Notes under the pieces: generated by a model
What the model was told of the DNA's origin: nothing
Databases searched by the model: none
The model's input: only the letters and a program-made list of their open reading frames with translations
Part shown: positions 1-10,958 of the stretch, piece by piece
How the letters are laid out: each line of letters opens with the position of its first letter
Position numbering within the stretch: position 1 is the first letter of the stretch
Translations under genes and position numbers: made by a program
From: Trichopria drosophilae
Taxonomy: Eukaryota; Arthropoda; Insecta; Hymenoptera; Diapriidae
Length of the DNA stretch: 64,000 nucleotides
Assembly (NCBI GenBank): GCA_030407085.1
Contig: CM059585.1
Span: 110,969,501-111,033,500, forward strand
Reading direction: 5' to 3'

Positions 1-379
1 ATATTTGGACATTTTTAGATCTGAAATATTCTACATTTCGGCCTAATTTGACCGAATCTTCTTAGATGAAATTCTGTCGTTTCAAAAAAAAAAAGTCATA
101 TTTGGTTAGATTTTGATTGGAAAGATACCCTATTCAGTTCACAATTTGATACGATTCGCAGCCATACAGTAGCATCGAAATTGCGTGTTTATAAAATAGA
201 TCGAAACTGGTAAGATTTGTATCAGGAAGTGATTTCAATTCTATCCAATCTTGATCTGCTTCCTATTAAATTGACGAAAAATTGTACATCCGAAAATGTA
301 TCAAAAAAGTGATCTTATTTTGATCAATTTTTGATTCATTCGCTTTGGTCCAGATTTGATCAAATTTGGATCAACTTTT
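1..379. repeat. Foldback element arm, cut by window edge
   Basis: This stretch matches the outer part of the foldback at 60,575-62,400 (for example 62,030-62,398 in the same orientation) and is rich in GATCCAATT/GATCAAATT words. It ends with GGATCAACTTTT at the same flanking sequence (TGCATACTATTGTG) that borders the foldback beside the right palindrome arm. The foldback was therefore already present when this end was duplicated. The remainder of the element lies left of the window. Confidence 0.75.
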
Positions 380-1061
380 AATGCATACTATTGTGTATAT
401 AGACAATTAATTCGAACCTCTAAGTTGAGGTTATTTGCTAGTTCCGTTGATTTAGTTTATAAGTATCTGTACATTTTCCATTCAATCAACGATATGAAAG
501 ACAAAATTTACAAACTTAAGTGAACGTTAAGAGACTTATAATTTAATTTGATAAGTGATATAAGATTTGATAAAGAGTTAGGGTGAAGGATTAATGAGTA
601 TACAATATTTTTTATTTTTTATATCGTAATGTTTATTTTCGACTGTGGCATCGTACAACGATTACATCGTGTTGTTCATCTGTATTAAAAATAGCAACTT
701 ACTGTTTCTACGACTAACTAACGGAAATGATTTTTCCTATATATTAACAATGGTTCATGCCATTCGATACGAGTGTCAATACCTATGTTTACGTACAAGA
801 AGCCGCGCCGCATATAATATTTACAATGCGCCGTTTGATCTTATATTTTACAATTCGACAATACATATGCGCGATTCAACCGGTACATATAATCACTAAG
901 TAAAGAAAAGTCGAAAATTGAGAATTAATGAGAAGAAACACGAGAAAAATGTAGACAGTTGCAAACATCGTCCGTGAGATCTTGTTCGCCCTCTATTTCG
1001 CGGCCGCACAAGTTCTTAGGATACGCATACGAATTACAGCACCATAAACATTTAGTTTATG
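380..1061. repeat. Third copy of the dan-like 3' flank
   Basis: About 680 bp nearly identical to 15,840-16,567 (same orientation) and 59,866-60,574 (inverted). It contains the same 84-codon GTG-start open frame as the other two copies but no gene that I recognise. Homology stops at about 1,061, exactly where the other copies enter the stop codon of the dan-like ORF. Here the sequence changes abruptly into an exon of a SAMD3-like pseudogene. It lacks the 82 bp MITE found in the left arm, so it serves as an empty site (TTAA at 543-546). Confidence 0.85.
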
Positions 1062-2106
1062 TGTATGATTTGGGAAACTTTATACATTGATGATCGATTG
1101 AATGCATTTCGTGTCCAACAATCTGATCAACAAACATTTATTAAACTTAAGGATGTCATTATTAATCATGAAAGACCTTTTTTTGAATGGACCGATTACA
1201 ATGAGAAACACTCATACTTTGTTCTGCGGCATGTGTTATTATAAAATTTATATGCATAACATCGTTTTACTCATAAATGTCACAGAGGAGGGAATTACGG
1301 GTGAAACATTACGAAGCCTGATTTAAAAGAACTACAAATAAAAGTGGGAGCACACAAGAGATTATTACAAATAATTGCACAATTTAATAAGAACAACGTG
1401 AGTATATATATTTTAAACTTTAAGATTTTAGTCTTAATTGACTTGAGCACTTATATTAATTTCAGACTGATGGTAATAATGTAATTATTGAATTCGCTGG
1501 TGATTTTACGGACTCAGAAATTGCTAACGCTATTAAAAATTTAAACGATAATAATGAGGAATCAACTGTAGAAAATTACGGAAATTTGAGGCATGTCAAG
1601 AATACTAATTCGCAAAAGCACATAACAAACAAGACAATTAATCGTGAAAAGGTCATAGTAGAGCAAGAAGCAAATAATAAGTCGCAGTCCGTAAGTAAAC
1701 ATTTTTTCTCACTTGTGCAAAAAATTAGACTACGTACACTGCTCAAACATTCGTCTCAATTCGTCTCAATTATCGTCTTCAGGACTCTTTGTATGAGTCA
1801 ATACTACATGTGTTACTTGAATTTTCTTTTAATTACTTTTCTACATGATTAAAGCTACTAAATTATAAATTAACAAATTATGTACATAATTTTAGGATTC
1901 CTCCATAAACGTAAGAGCCTGGGTGGAATCACATTCTCAAGGAGATAGTCTTTTGCAAAAATTAGACATTGAAAAGTGCACAACGCACGATAGATAATTG
2001 CTGATATAAATTGTCACAGCAAAAATGGTCGAATACACAGGAATTTCGTAAGAAAATTATCATGACATATTTGTAATATGCATATAAATAACACGTGTGT
2101 TGTGTA

Positions 2107-2543
2107 TGTTACGGACGGAATCGATGTTTTATCATCTGCGGTACCCGGCGTAGGTTTTTTCCCACAGAGGTGGTTTTCCCTACACCATTGCACACCCGAA
2201 TGGGGGTACCTCTCAAAATGAAGCAGGCCTGTTAGGTAAATTATGTAAAAGGCCCTTCATAATGGTGACGATCTCGATACAATTATTTGTAATTCGAATA
2301 GTATGATATCGATGTGTAATATGACGTCGTAGTCTATTTAAATGTTCGAGAGTTTGAAAGATCGAACTAAGAGGTGAAAAAAGTGACGATCGGGTTGAGA
2401 GAGGACGTTTAGGGATGTCGTCGGGTTAGGAAGTTCGCGTCGCGATCGGGTCGTCACCGATTGATCGGAATAAAGTTGATTTTTAGTTTGTGGCCGATCA
2501 AATCACGCGTTTTATTTCACAGCCCTTCCACCATTCGTTAACA
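2107..2543 (+). repeat. 5' LTR
   Basis: A 437 bp direct repeat of 7817-8253. A TATA-like TATTTAAAT lies at 2335-2343 and a polyadenylation signal AATAAA at 2469-2474. This suggests that U3 occupies roughly the first 250 bp and that the transcript end lies shortly after 2,474. TG...CA termini are present. Confidence 0.93.
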
Positions 2544-2546
2544 AAA

Positions 2547-2564
2547 TGGTGCCGAAACCCGGGA
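2547..2564 (+). other. Primer-binding site complementary to tRNA-Phe
   Basis: TGGTGCCGAAACCCGGGA begins three bases after the 5' LTR. Its complement is the 3' end, with CCA, expected for animal tRNA-Phe (acceptor stem GCCGAAA). All 18 positions agree with the tRNA-Phe sequence as I know it. Confidence 0.85.
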
Positions 2565-4168
2565 GCAATCCCGGGTATGGTGGAAGTGGCTTTTTCGAGA
2601 ATTCACGACCGTACTTTGTGTCGCGTATATGCGTGAGACTGTGGCGCACGATTTGTGATTACGCGTTGCATCACCTTTTGACCGTTCGGAGATGTAAAAG
2701 TGTCGCGCAGGACAATTTGGCCGTCATTTGGAGGTTGCTGAAGAAGATATCTGTGGGATCGATTTGACAGGAGGCCTCCAGAAAGCAACACCAGAGATGG
2801 CAACACCATCATCAACCTCCGTGGCTACATGTGGATTGCAGCGATCAGTTACCGGTATGCGATGAGAATGCAACATCGGTAAAATGGACTTAAGCATGGT
2901 GAGCTGTACATTTTTTCCGGTTCTTTAACGGAGTAATTTGCATTTTGTCCGTTTTTGGTTGCGCGTTCGCTTTGCGACTCCATTTCATGCTTTGACGCGC
3001 GATCGTGTTTTGTCGTCCTACACGACGCTTCAATGACAGTTCGAAAATTCATGATCGTACTTGGTCGGTAGTTTGTGTAAGAAACATTTGACGCGCTTCG
3101 TCGTGTGTGCGCGTACATGTATCTCACGCTGTCTGATTCGCCTTTTAATGTAGGAGGGTTTTAAAGTTAAATAGATACCGCTAATTTTACGAATGCCTTT
3201 TTTGAAAATAATTCGGAAATAATTTAACTTCAGTTGGAAAATCAAAATAAATAATAGGAAAATTACTCTTTCGTTCGATATCATTAATTTGCACGTTGCC
3301 ATGACACAAGTATGACGTTGATCTGTTTATGTCTAAGATAAAAATAAATTTTGATAATATGTGCGGCCCGATAAATGTGATTCGGCATAAACACCGAATG
3401 TTTCAGATTTTCGAAAAAAAATTCGTTACCATTATAAGTGGCCTCCGTTTAATTTAAATCTTATATATACAGTACTCATATTCAGACATCAACGCGCAAT
3501 TATCGACTTCCCTATAGTTTGTCGGTAAGGAAGAAATCATTGAAATTTATATCGTAAATGGTTTATTTACTTTGGAACCCTCACAACGCGAATATCTATT
3601 ACTAAAATTTTACCTTTAAGTATGTACGATTATTAGTAGCGTACTAACTGTGATGTAACCAAATAAGGTAATTGAGATGTAATTAGTTCTGCAAGCATTG
3701 TTTGAATTCACTAATATTGACGATGATTAATTTATTCAAATTACAGGTTGAATTAAATAATTTACATTAATAACGAATAAGAATTCCAACAAAATTTAGA
3801 ATGGGGATAAATTTTAAATTCTAAATTCGATTATATTAAGAATCGAACATAAATACGGGCATATATGCAGGGAAATAGAACGAAAAATCATTAAGTCAAT
3901 AATTGTAAATTTAATCATTAAAAGTGTGAATTGTACGAAGTTGGATGACGAAATGTTAGGCATCCGATTACGTACAAATCACTCTACGATACGTTTGGCA
4001 AAGTTTTTTATTGAACGTTGCAATTTGGCGATTTAAGCCGAAATATCGATCTTCGAGTTTATTGAATATCAAGTACCAGTTAGCGCCTTTGACAGATGTT
4101 CTGACAAACATCATCTTTCACTAGATGTCCGTAAGAACATCGCGCCTTTATAAATGTCCGAACAAAAC

Positions 4169-5290
4169 TGTTGCGAACAGAATCGATTTTTTGAAATCTG
4201 TGGTACTCGGTACAGGTTTTTCCTCCACATGAGTGGAATTTTCCCTGTGCCATTGCACACCCCAAACGGGGATGCTTCTCTTAAAAGGCGGTTTCAGCCG
4301 CACGAGACGGGGACCTGTTAGGTATCTAATTGTAGAGGTCCTGAAGGGCGGCAATATCGACAATGTTGATATGTTATATTGTTGCTAGAAAATGAGTAGT
4401 GATAGGCCTTAAGGAGAGATAATAGTTTTGAATCTTGATTTGGTTTGATTTGGTTTGATTTGGAGTCTCTTTTTCGAGTTTGCAAGATATCACTTTTGGA
4501 TATCGTACTTTGACCTCTCGCGATATTTGTAGTGCAAACGGAGTATTTACTGAAAGTGGATTTTCGGGTTTCGGAGCAGAGTGACAGCCTGCATCGTGAA
4601 CAGCGAAATTTTACTGGTGATTCAGTTTGTAATGCGAAATATTTTGAGAGCAGATATCGCCTTAGATATCGACCTTTGATGTCGCACTGGGCTCGCTTTC
4701 GGATGGAAAGTAACCTGCGTGGTTTCGAGCACGAGGAATTGGAGTCGGACTCCGATTTTTTATCTGTGCTGGCCTCCAGGCGAAGGAGAAGTTCGGAGGT
4801 TTGGAGCGCGACATATTTTGGTTCGCACAAAGCTCACTCTCTAAGATGGATAGTAACCTGATAGGTGCATGCACGTGATTTGGAGTAAACTCCGTTTTGG
4901 TATCATGGTGTACTGACCTCTGGCGAATGAGAAGTCTAGAGAATTGGAGCGCGGACGAATCAAATTTGAAAACGATTCATTTTGTTGAAAACCTTTGATG
5001 CGAATTCGAAAGGAAACCTCTAGATTTAAATTTATCAATTACTGATTCGAAAGCGAAGATCTGCAGAGTAGACTTTCCTTTGTTTTTTAACGAAACTTCC
5101 GGAAGCTCCTTGAGGCCAGTCAGTCGCAATTAGGCGAGCGAAGCTATCGCATCTTCTGCGGAATTAATTCTACAATCCGCGAATCGCGCAAAAATTGTTC
5201 GACGATATTGCCGCCGACGTCCGCTAATACAAGCGAATAAAACAATTTTAATTTGCAAACTTGACCGAGCGTGTTATTTCACCCGTTTCG
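4169..5290 (+). repeat. Diverged LTR-like segment inside the LTR element
   Basis: Starting at TGTTGCGAACAG, about 160 bp align imperfectly with the LTR start: GAATCGAT, CTGTGGTACTCGGTACAGG, CCATTGCACACCCC and GACCTGTTAGGTA all have counterparts in the same order. Near 5,236-5,285 an AATAAA and a GTGTTATTTCACCC tail mimic the LTR 3' end. I read this as a longer LTR of a related family captured in the interior, not a second copy of the same LTR. Another short LTR-like patch lies near 5,630-5,720. No clear target duplication is visible. Confidence 0.5.
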
Positions 5291-6365
5291 AATATAAGTC
5301 GAGAAGTTTGAGAAAATATAATAGTTTTTGGTACACATTCTAATGAATGTCGTATGTTAATCGGGGTTTCTGAAGTTCTCTTTGGCAATTGATGTTTGAA
5401 GAAAACATAACGGTGATTGATAATTGACTTTATCATGTAGATTAAAGAAATTTGATTTGTTTTTAAATTCGGAAACAAAGTAGCACGATGAATGTACTAT
5501 GGCAATACAATATAAACAGCGCTTGCAGATCTACGACATGTTCTATTTTAAGAAACGTAATTTGGTAGACGTCGAAAACGAGACACAATCGTAATCGGAT
5601 AAATTGAGGCAGTCAGGAACAACAATGGTTACGGACATAATTGTCATAAATATAGGTACTGGGCACATTTGTAAAGGTCCTAAACTGGCGACGATATGAA
5701 TTATTACGATGTGTGAACTGTTTTTAAAATAGTTTAAAGGCAATTCGTGAAATGGAAAGGATAAATATAATGCATGTTAATTATTAGGTGTGGAATGAAG
5801 CTTTATGCATGAAATTGAAACTGGATGCAGATTCAAAAAAAGAATGGTTCGCGATTAAACATACTAAGTTTTCAAAAAACCAGCATCTCTGAAATGTCAA
5901 TTCATTCATAAGTAACAATAATTAAATAGTTGCAATGAAATAAATAACAATTTTTACTAATATTTCGAACATGTGGCTGCGAATATGCGGTTAGTTTCAG
6001 TTTCATGTTTTGAAATTCTTTTATGTGGCCATTGTCTCACTTCTAAATGGATAGTAGCTCTTTGGTTTCGAGCACGTGGATTCGAAGTCGCGCTTCGAAT
6101 TTTGGTCAGTGCTGGCCTTTGAGTGAACAAGAAGTTTAGAGGTTCGTAGCATGGCGTTTTGATTTGGTTTGAACTTATTATGAGAGCTCACTGTGAACAC
6201 GAAGTTCATAAGTTTGGATTGCGGACAATGTCCGATTTGCCACTGTATCGCCTCTAAATGGATAGTAGCAAGTTGGTTTCGAGCACGTGGAATGGAGTCG
6301 CGCTCTGTTTTTGGTCAGTGCTGGCCCTCTGGTGAACAAGAAGTTTGGAGGTTCGTAAGGTGGGA
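4685..6365 (+). repeat. Four diverged direct repeat modules in LTR element interior
   Basis: Four modules of roughly 110-130 bp lie at about 4685-4815, 4840-4950, 6030-6160 and 6250-6365. Their shared order is 'atggatagtag/aac', 'ggtttcgagcacg', 'gtcagtgctggcc' and 'aagaagttt-gaggtt'. The two at 6030-6365 are most alike. They account for the short ORFs on both strands here, which I do not take as genes. Confidence 0.6.
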
Positions 6366-7805
6366 CTTTTTATGTAAACCAAAATTCAAATATCCGTCGA
6401 TAAAGCGAATTCCTATCATTCGAAATGGAGCGTCCTTAGCGACGAAATTTGTGTTAGCAATGGTGATTGCATTTTTTGTCTGGGCAGAATCTCGCGAGCC
6501 GAGAGTGAATTTTCGCGTCCGTTTAGAGGTTCGTATCGTCGCCAATCGCGTCGTAAATGGTTTTGGAGAAATAAATTTCCTGTTTTTTAGAAACCCAACA
6601 TCGCCGGAGTAATTATTTCGTCCCGTGTTGTTACAACAATTATTTGCCAAAAGGAAAATTACATTATTTCGACAACTTGAAGTGAAAGGTTGTCGCTATT
6701 TCCGGACACTTGAACAGAGCCGTAATCCGAAATATTATTAATGAATTTATTTAATCACGTGACGGTTTTCTCCAGATTTTCACCCGATTTCAAACGAGGT
6801 CGGCGATTATATCGGTGAGAAATCATTTTGAAGGATATCAACAAAAAATATGTTTCAATGACAATCATTTGATCAATCGACCGAGACGACAATTGAAAAA
6901 TTTGTATTCCTGGCTGCCTTAACTTTCGTTTGGTGATTTAATAAACACCATGTGTGACATGGGATGATTTCGTCGAAAATCCATAGAGTCATCAAAGTTA
7001 ATATGCAACTTGTAAATGAATAATTCTTATAGTTGGATGCTTATGATGTGGTGAATATTACATGGTCATGGCGCAATGTGTCCGTACTGATTGCGAAGAT
7101 GTGTGGTTGCTGTGTGCGAATTTTGTCGATGATGTTCCCTTAGCGGGGGGAGCAGTAATACGGTATGCAGTACGAGGTCTTGTGAGAATGTACATCTTCG
7201 TTATAAGACTGACTTGAATGACTTGCAACGCTACTATGAAAATCTCGACTTGTTTATCGTAGTGTAGTTTCATAGAATATGAGTAGTATTTTGACGATCT
7301 TGAGTAGTATTTGAGTATTATTACAGACCTCTGCAATCCTCTTACAGTGATAGCGAACATTCTTTGGCATGGTATATGCCTTCTTCTGACTTTGATTTAT
7401 GATCACTAAGTTTGCCTTTGTTTTTGATATTATTTAAGTAACATTGTAGTAGTTAGTGGATCTACCTTCTTTGTCTTTTTTACTGACTTTGGACACAAAC
7501 ACTGATGATCACGACAGAACGGTGATGTGAAATGTCACATGATGTTGTGGTGAGTTTGAATTTATGGAAAGCTAATTGGAAGCTATGCTGATGTAATCGA
7601 ATGGAATAATATTAGAGAATTGGAAATGAATGAGCCAGGTAATGTACTTGGTTGCTAAGTTATGATGATGGTACTATCTGATAGTACCATGCGAGTGGAA
7701 AAATGTTAATGCAAAGTGCGTGACGTGTGAAAACTTCGATGATGATTTGAATGGGTTATGAAAACATCGATTCTAGTGAAGTGTACGAGTCCGTGGACTT
7801 CGTAC

Positions 7806-7816
7806 AGGGGGGAGAA
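7806..7816 (+). other. Polypurine tract
   Basis: AGGGGGGAGAA lies directly before the 3' LTR, in the position expected for plus-strand priming. A similar G-run (GCGGGGGGAGCAG) occurs near 7,143-7,155 without an adjacent LTR. Confidence 0.85.
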
Positions 7817-8253
7817 TGTTACGGACGGAATCGATGTTTTATCATCTGCGGTACCCGGCGTAGGTTTTTTCCCACAGAGGTGGTTTTCCCTACACCATTG
7901 CACACCCGAATGGGGGTAACTCTCAAAATGAAGCAGGCCTGTTAGGTAAATTATGTAAAAGGCCCTTCATAATGGTGACGATCTCGATACAATTATTTGT
8001 AATTCGAATAGTATGATATCGATGTGTAATATGACGTCGTAGTCTATTTAAATGTTCGAGAGTTTGAAAGATCGAACTAAGAGGTGAAAAAAGTGACGAT
8101 CGGGTTGAGAGAGGACGTTTAGGGATGTCGTCGGGTTAGGAAGTTCGCGTCGCGATCGGGTCGTCACCGATTGATCGGAATAAAGTTGATTTTTAGTTTG
8201 TGGCCGATCAAATCACGCGTTTTATTTCACAGCCCTTCCACCATTCGTTAACA
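7817..8253 (+). repeat. 3' LTR
   Basis: 437 bp, matching 2107-2543 with a single visible difference (A at 7919). It is followed by the target duplication GTGTA and then by the intron end of the host pseudogene, whose next exon begins at 8284. Confidence 0.93.
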
Positions 8254-8980
8254 GTGTATATACGCATATATTTCATTATACAGGTATCCCTCAAAAGAGG
8301 TAAAGGAAAGAGTTGCAGTAGATATAGTAAAAACATTTCCTTTTTTAAAATCGAAGAACTATCCTGTTCCCCACGTATGTTAATTTGTTATATATTTTAA
8401 ACTCTACATTAATTCATAATTATTTGAATTAAATTATATGTTTACATTGCAGGCAAATTTCTTCGACCCAAAAACAGGAAAAGGTTTTCTACAATACCAT
8501 TTATTAAATGTAAGAAAAAATTGAAGTCCATCCAAGTGCAGTAGACAATCATCAAGTACATCGAGCCCAAAATACCCAAAACTTTCAAATGAAATCAAGA
8601 ATGCAGAATGTTTAGATTCAGAAAAATTGGACGAAAAGGTGTACTGCACTACATGGTGATGTTTAGGAAAATAAATTTATATTTGCTCATTTTATGTATT
8701 CTTTAATTAGAACATAAATTTTTATTCATTATTTTTTTTATGTAGATATCGTGGATGAACTTAAAAGCTGCTGATGATACAAATAAAAAATTGTTGCAAA
8801 CATCTATGCAGCAAACAAGACCAATTCGCATTAAAGAAATTAAAGAAAGCGCATTATCAGTAACTGAACTTTTAGATCGATACAAGCCGTTGAAAGAGTA
8901 TCGTGGTTATATGGTGAGTAATGTAAATTAAAATTTTATTTCTTGCGAACAAATTTATAACTGACATCAAGTAAAAGAAC

Positions 8981-9187
8981 CACCCTAAAATTTGCCTGCT
9001 TCTTGTACCTCGAATTTGGAATTGGAATGCATAAAAAATTAAAGGTATGAGAGGTCAAACCTATATCTCGAGATTAAGACATGTGCTCAATCTGACATTT
9101 TTGCATTTTTCATCTCCCATGCATTCTGACTCCAAATTCGAGGTGCAATTCCAGAAAATAGGGGAATTTTACTCACGTTTTAGGGTG
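8981..9187. mobile_element. MITE-like inverted repeat
   Basis: About 207 bp bounded by CACCCTAAAA and TTTTAGGGTG. An inner inverted match (tacctcgaatttgg / ccaaattcgaggtgca) sits around a 60 bp loop. It lies in intron 6 of the SAMD3-like pseudogene. Ends are approximate and no target duplication is resolved. Confidence 0.5.
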
Positions 9188-9984
9188 TCTCTTCTTAACT
9201 TAGTAAAGCAACTAGTGCTCAAAATGCTAATTATTATTGGTATACATATTTACATTTACATTATATAAAAATTGTGAAGCAACATGAAAGTACATAGATT
9301 TTGTTTAGCACATCGCGAATCATTGTCCATCATAATACTGTATATACAAATACTGGATGGGCACGTTTTTACAAAATTAAGCGAAGGAAAATTACAACGG
9401 GTTGTAAAATTACCACAATTAATAGGTTATTTGCATTTACTACAAATTCACTACACCACGTTGTAACTTTCTTACAGACGTAAGTGTGAATTTACAACAT
9501 TAAACGCAGGAAAATTACATCTACTACGATCTTTTGACTCAATGTTTACTTTAGGCTGAATTACTGAATGTGGCTGACTGAAGTACTGAACAGTGAAGGC
9601 AGCACTCGAATCTCCAGTTTCAGTCATTCCCTGCTCTCGCGCGACCAATGGGGAGAACTGTATGGGCTGGAACTGGCCAATCAGGAACGCTCTATCTTTA
9701 ACATGGTATGCCCTATGTTCGGATCGTACACACGCACCCTGTATGTATGTATAGCGTTTTTCATTTACTGATTACTGTGTTGAATGCGGATTCGGGCGCA
9801 CTAGAAACTCGATCAGTGCTGCCAAAATCTTCCCAAACCTTTCAAACTCATCTCGTGTGCACTCAGGGCGCCTAAATCAGCACTCAGTGTGGTAAATAAA
9901 AAACGCTAAAAGGGAAGCCCATTAACACTAATGCGTTTTTGGTTGGTCAATCCAGGTCACTAGATGCTTAAAGTCGATTGTTAT

Positions 9985-10192
9985 TGGTTGCAACAAACTG
10001 TTGGTAAATGTCAATACCGATGCTAAACGCGTATTCCCGATCTGTTATTTAATAACTTGGGTCAAGAAAAATATTAATTAATTTAATTTAAACATAATTA
10101 GAAAGTAAATTGTTTAAAGTCTTCTAAATAACAAATCGGGAATACGTGTAGAGCATCAGTACACGACATTTACTAACAGATTATTGCAACCA
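9985..10192. mobile_element. MITE-like inverted repeat
   Basis: The arms share GGTTGCAA, CTGTTGGTAAATGTC and CGTATTCCCGAT...TGTTATTTA in opposite orientation around an AT-rich loop. About 70 bp per arm at roughly 85% by eye. It is also inside intron 6. Confidence 0.5.
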
Positions 10193-10697
10193 CAGATTAA
10201 TAAAAGGACGCAACCTCTGAAACCTCTAAACCAATGCACAATGAAACCTCGAGTCCTCAGAGCAACTTTTAAGACCTTCGAGGTTAAAGTTTCGAGGTCG
10301 GAGTGTCATTGTGCTTACAACTATATGTATTGGCACATACCATGCGTCTAGGTACATAGGATGTATTCCGTTACACTGCCAACAGTAAAATTGGCAACAT
10401 TGCAACGTAACGTAGCAAAATTCAGCCAATCACAGAAAATTAAAACTTCAAATCGTATCCCTCATTGGTCTAAATTCTCTACGTATGTCTGCGTTTGCAT
10501 TTCTACGTCTATGTAGACCGGGCTTTACGTCAACGCGGAGTCGTGGACGAATGAAGAATACTCAAACGTGATTGGACGCCACTGCTTACACGCTACGTCA
10601 TATGTATACGTCTGTTTCTGTGTATTAACCCTTATGTGTATTAGCTCGATCAGCTCGTAGGGAACTGGGAATATACAAAGCACGATACACGCAATAC

Positions 10698-10958
10698 ACA
10701 GGGTGTACACGATGCGGTGCGAGCATAGGGCGATTGACCATTAGATTTTGGACAAAAATCCGCAGCCTGGACAAAAAATCGAAGCCTTTAACACGGGTTG
10801 CCCTATGTTCACCCAACTCCATTAATTCGCGCCGGGAATCCCCACTTTTGTCCTTGTTCTTGCCTATACGTCTTTATGCGAGAAATAAAGAAAACCACGG
10901 GGATTCCCTGCGCGAATTAATGGAGTTGGGTGTTCGCACCATAGCGTGTACACCCTGT
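10698..10958. mobile_element. TIR element with ACAGGGTGTACAC ends
   Basis: The left end ACAGGGTGTACACGATGCGG and the right end CGTGTACACCCTGT are inverted. A second inverted block (cccaactccattaattcgc / gcgaattaatggagttggg) flanks the centre. At 261 bp without coding capacity it looks like a MITE. The ACAGGGTG end recurs near 13,949 and ACCCTGTAT near 37,690, a frequent insect repeat terminus. Confidence 0.55.

Larger units (their letters stand above)
2107..8253 (+). mobile_element. Non-autonomous LTR retrotransposon (tRNA-Phe PBS)
   Basis: A complete 6,147 bp element has two 437 bp LTRs that start TGTTACGG and end GTTAACA. It is flanked by a 5 bp target duplication GTGTA (2102-2106 and 8254-8258). 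A primer-binding site follows the 5' LTR and a polypurine tract precedes the 3' LTR. The LTRs differ by eye at one position only (C at 2209, A at 7919), so insertion is recent. The roughly 5.3 kb interior has no gag, protease, RT or integrase frame; its longest ORFs are 109 and 139 codons and are not recognisable. Replication must therefore depend on proteins from a relative. It lies in an intron of the SAMD3-like pseudogene, in the same orientation. Confidence 0.93.

Noticed and set aside
645..899. 84-codon open frame present in three places (also 16151-16405 and 60029-60325)
   Set aside because: It begins with GTG, lies antisense in the 3' flank of the dan-like gene, and its conservation is explained by recent duplication of the DNA. 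No recognisable motif.
4318..6650. ORFs of 109-170 codons inside the LTR element
   Set aside because: They follow the internal repeat modules on both strands and show no gag, protease, RT or integrase motifs.
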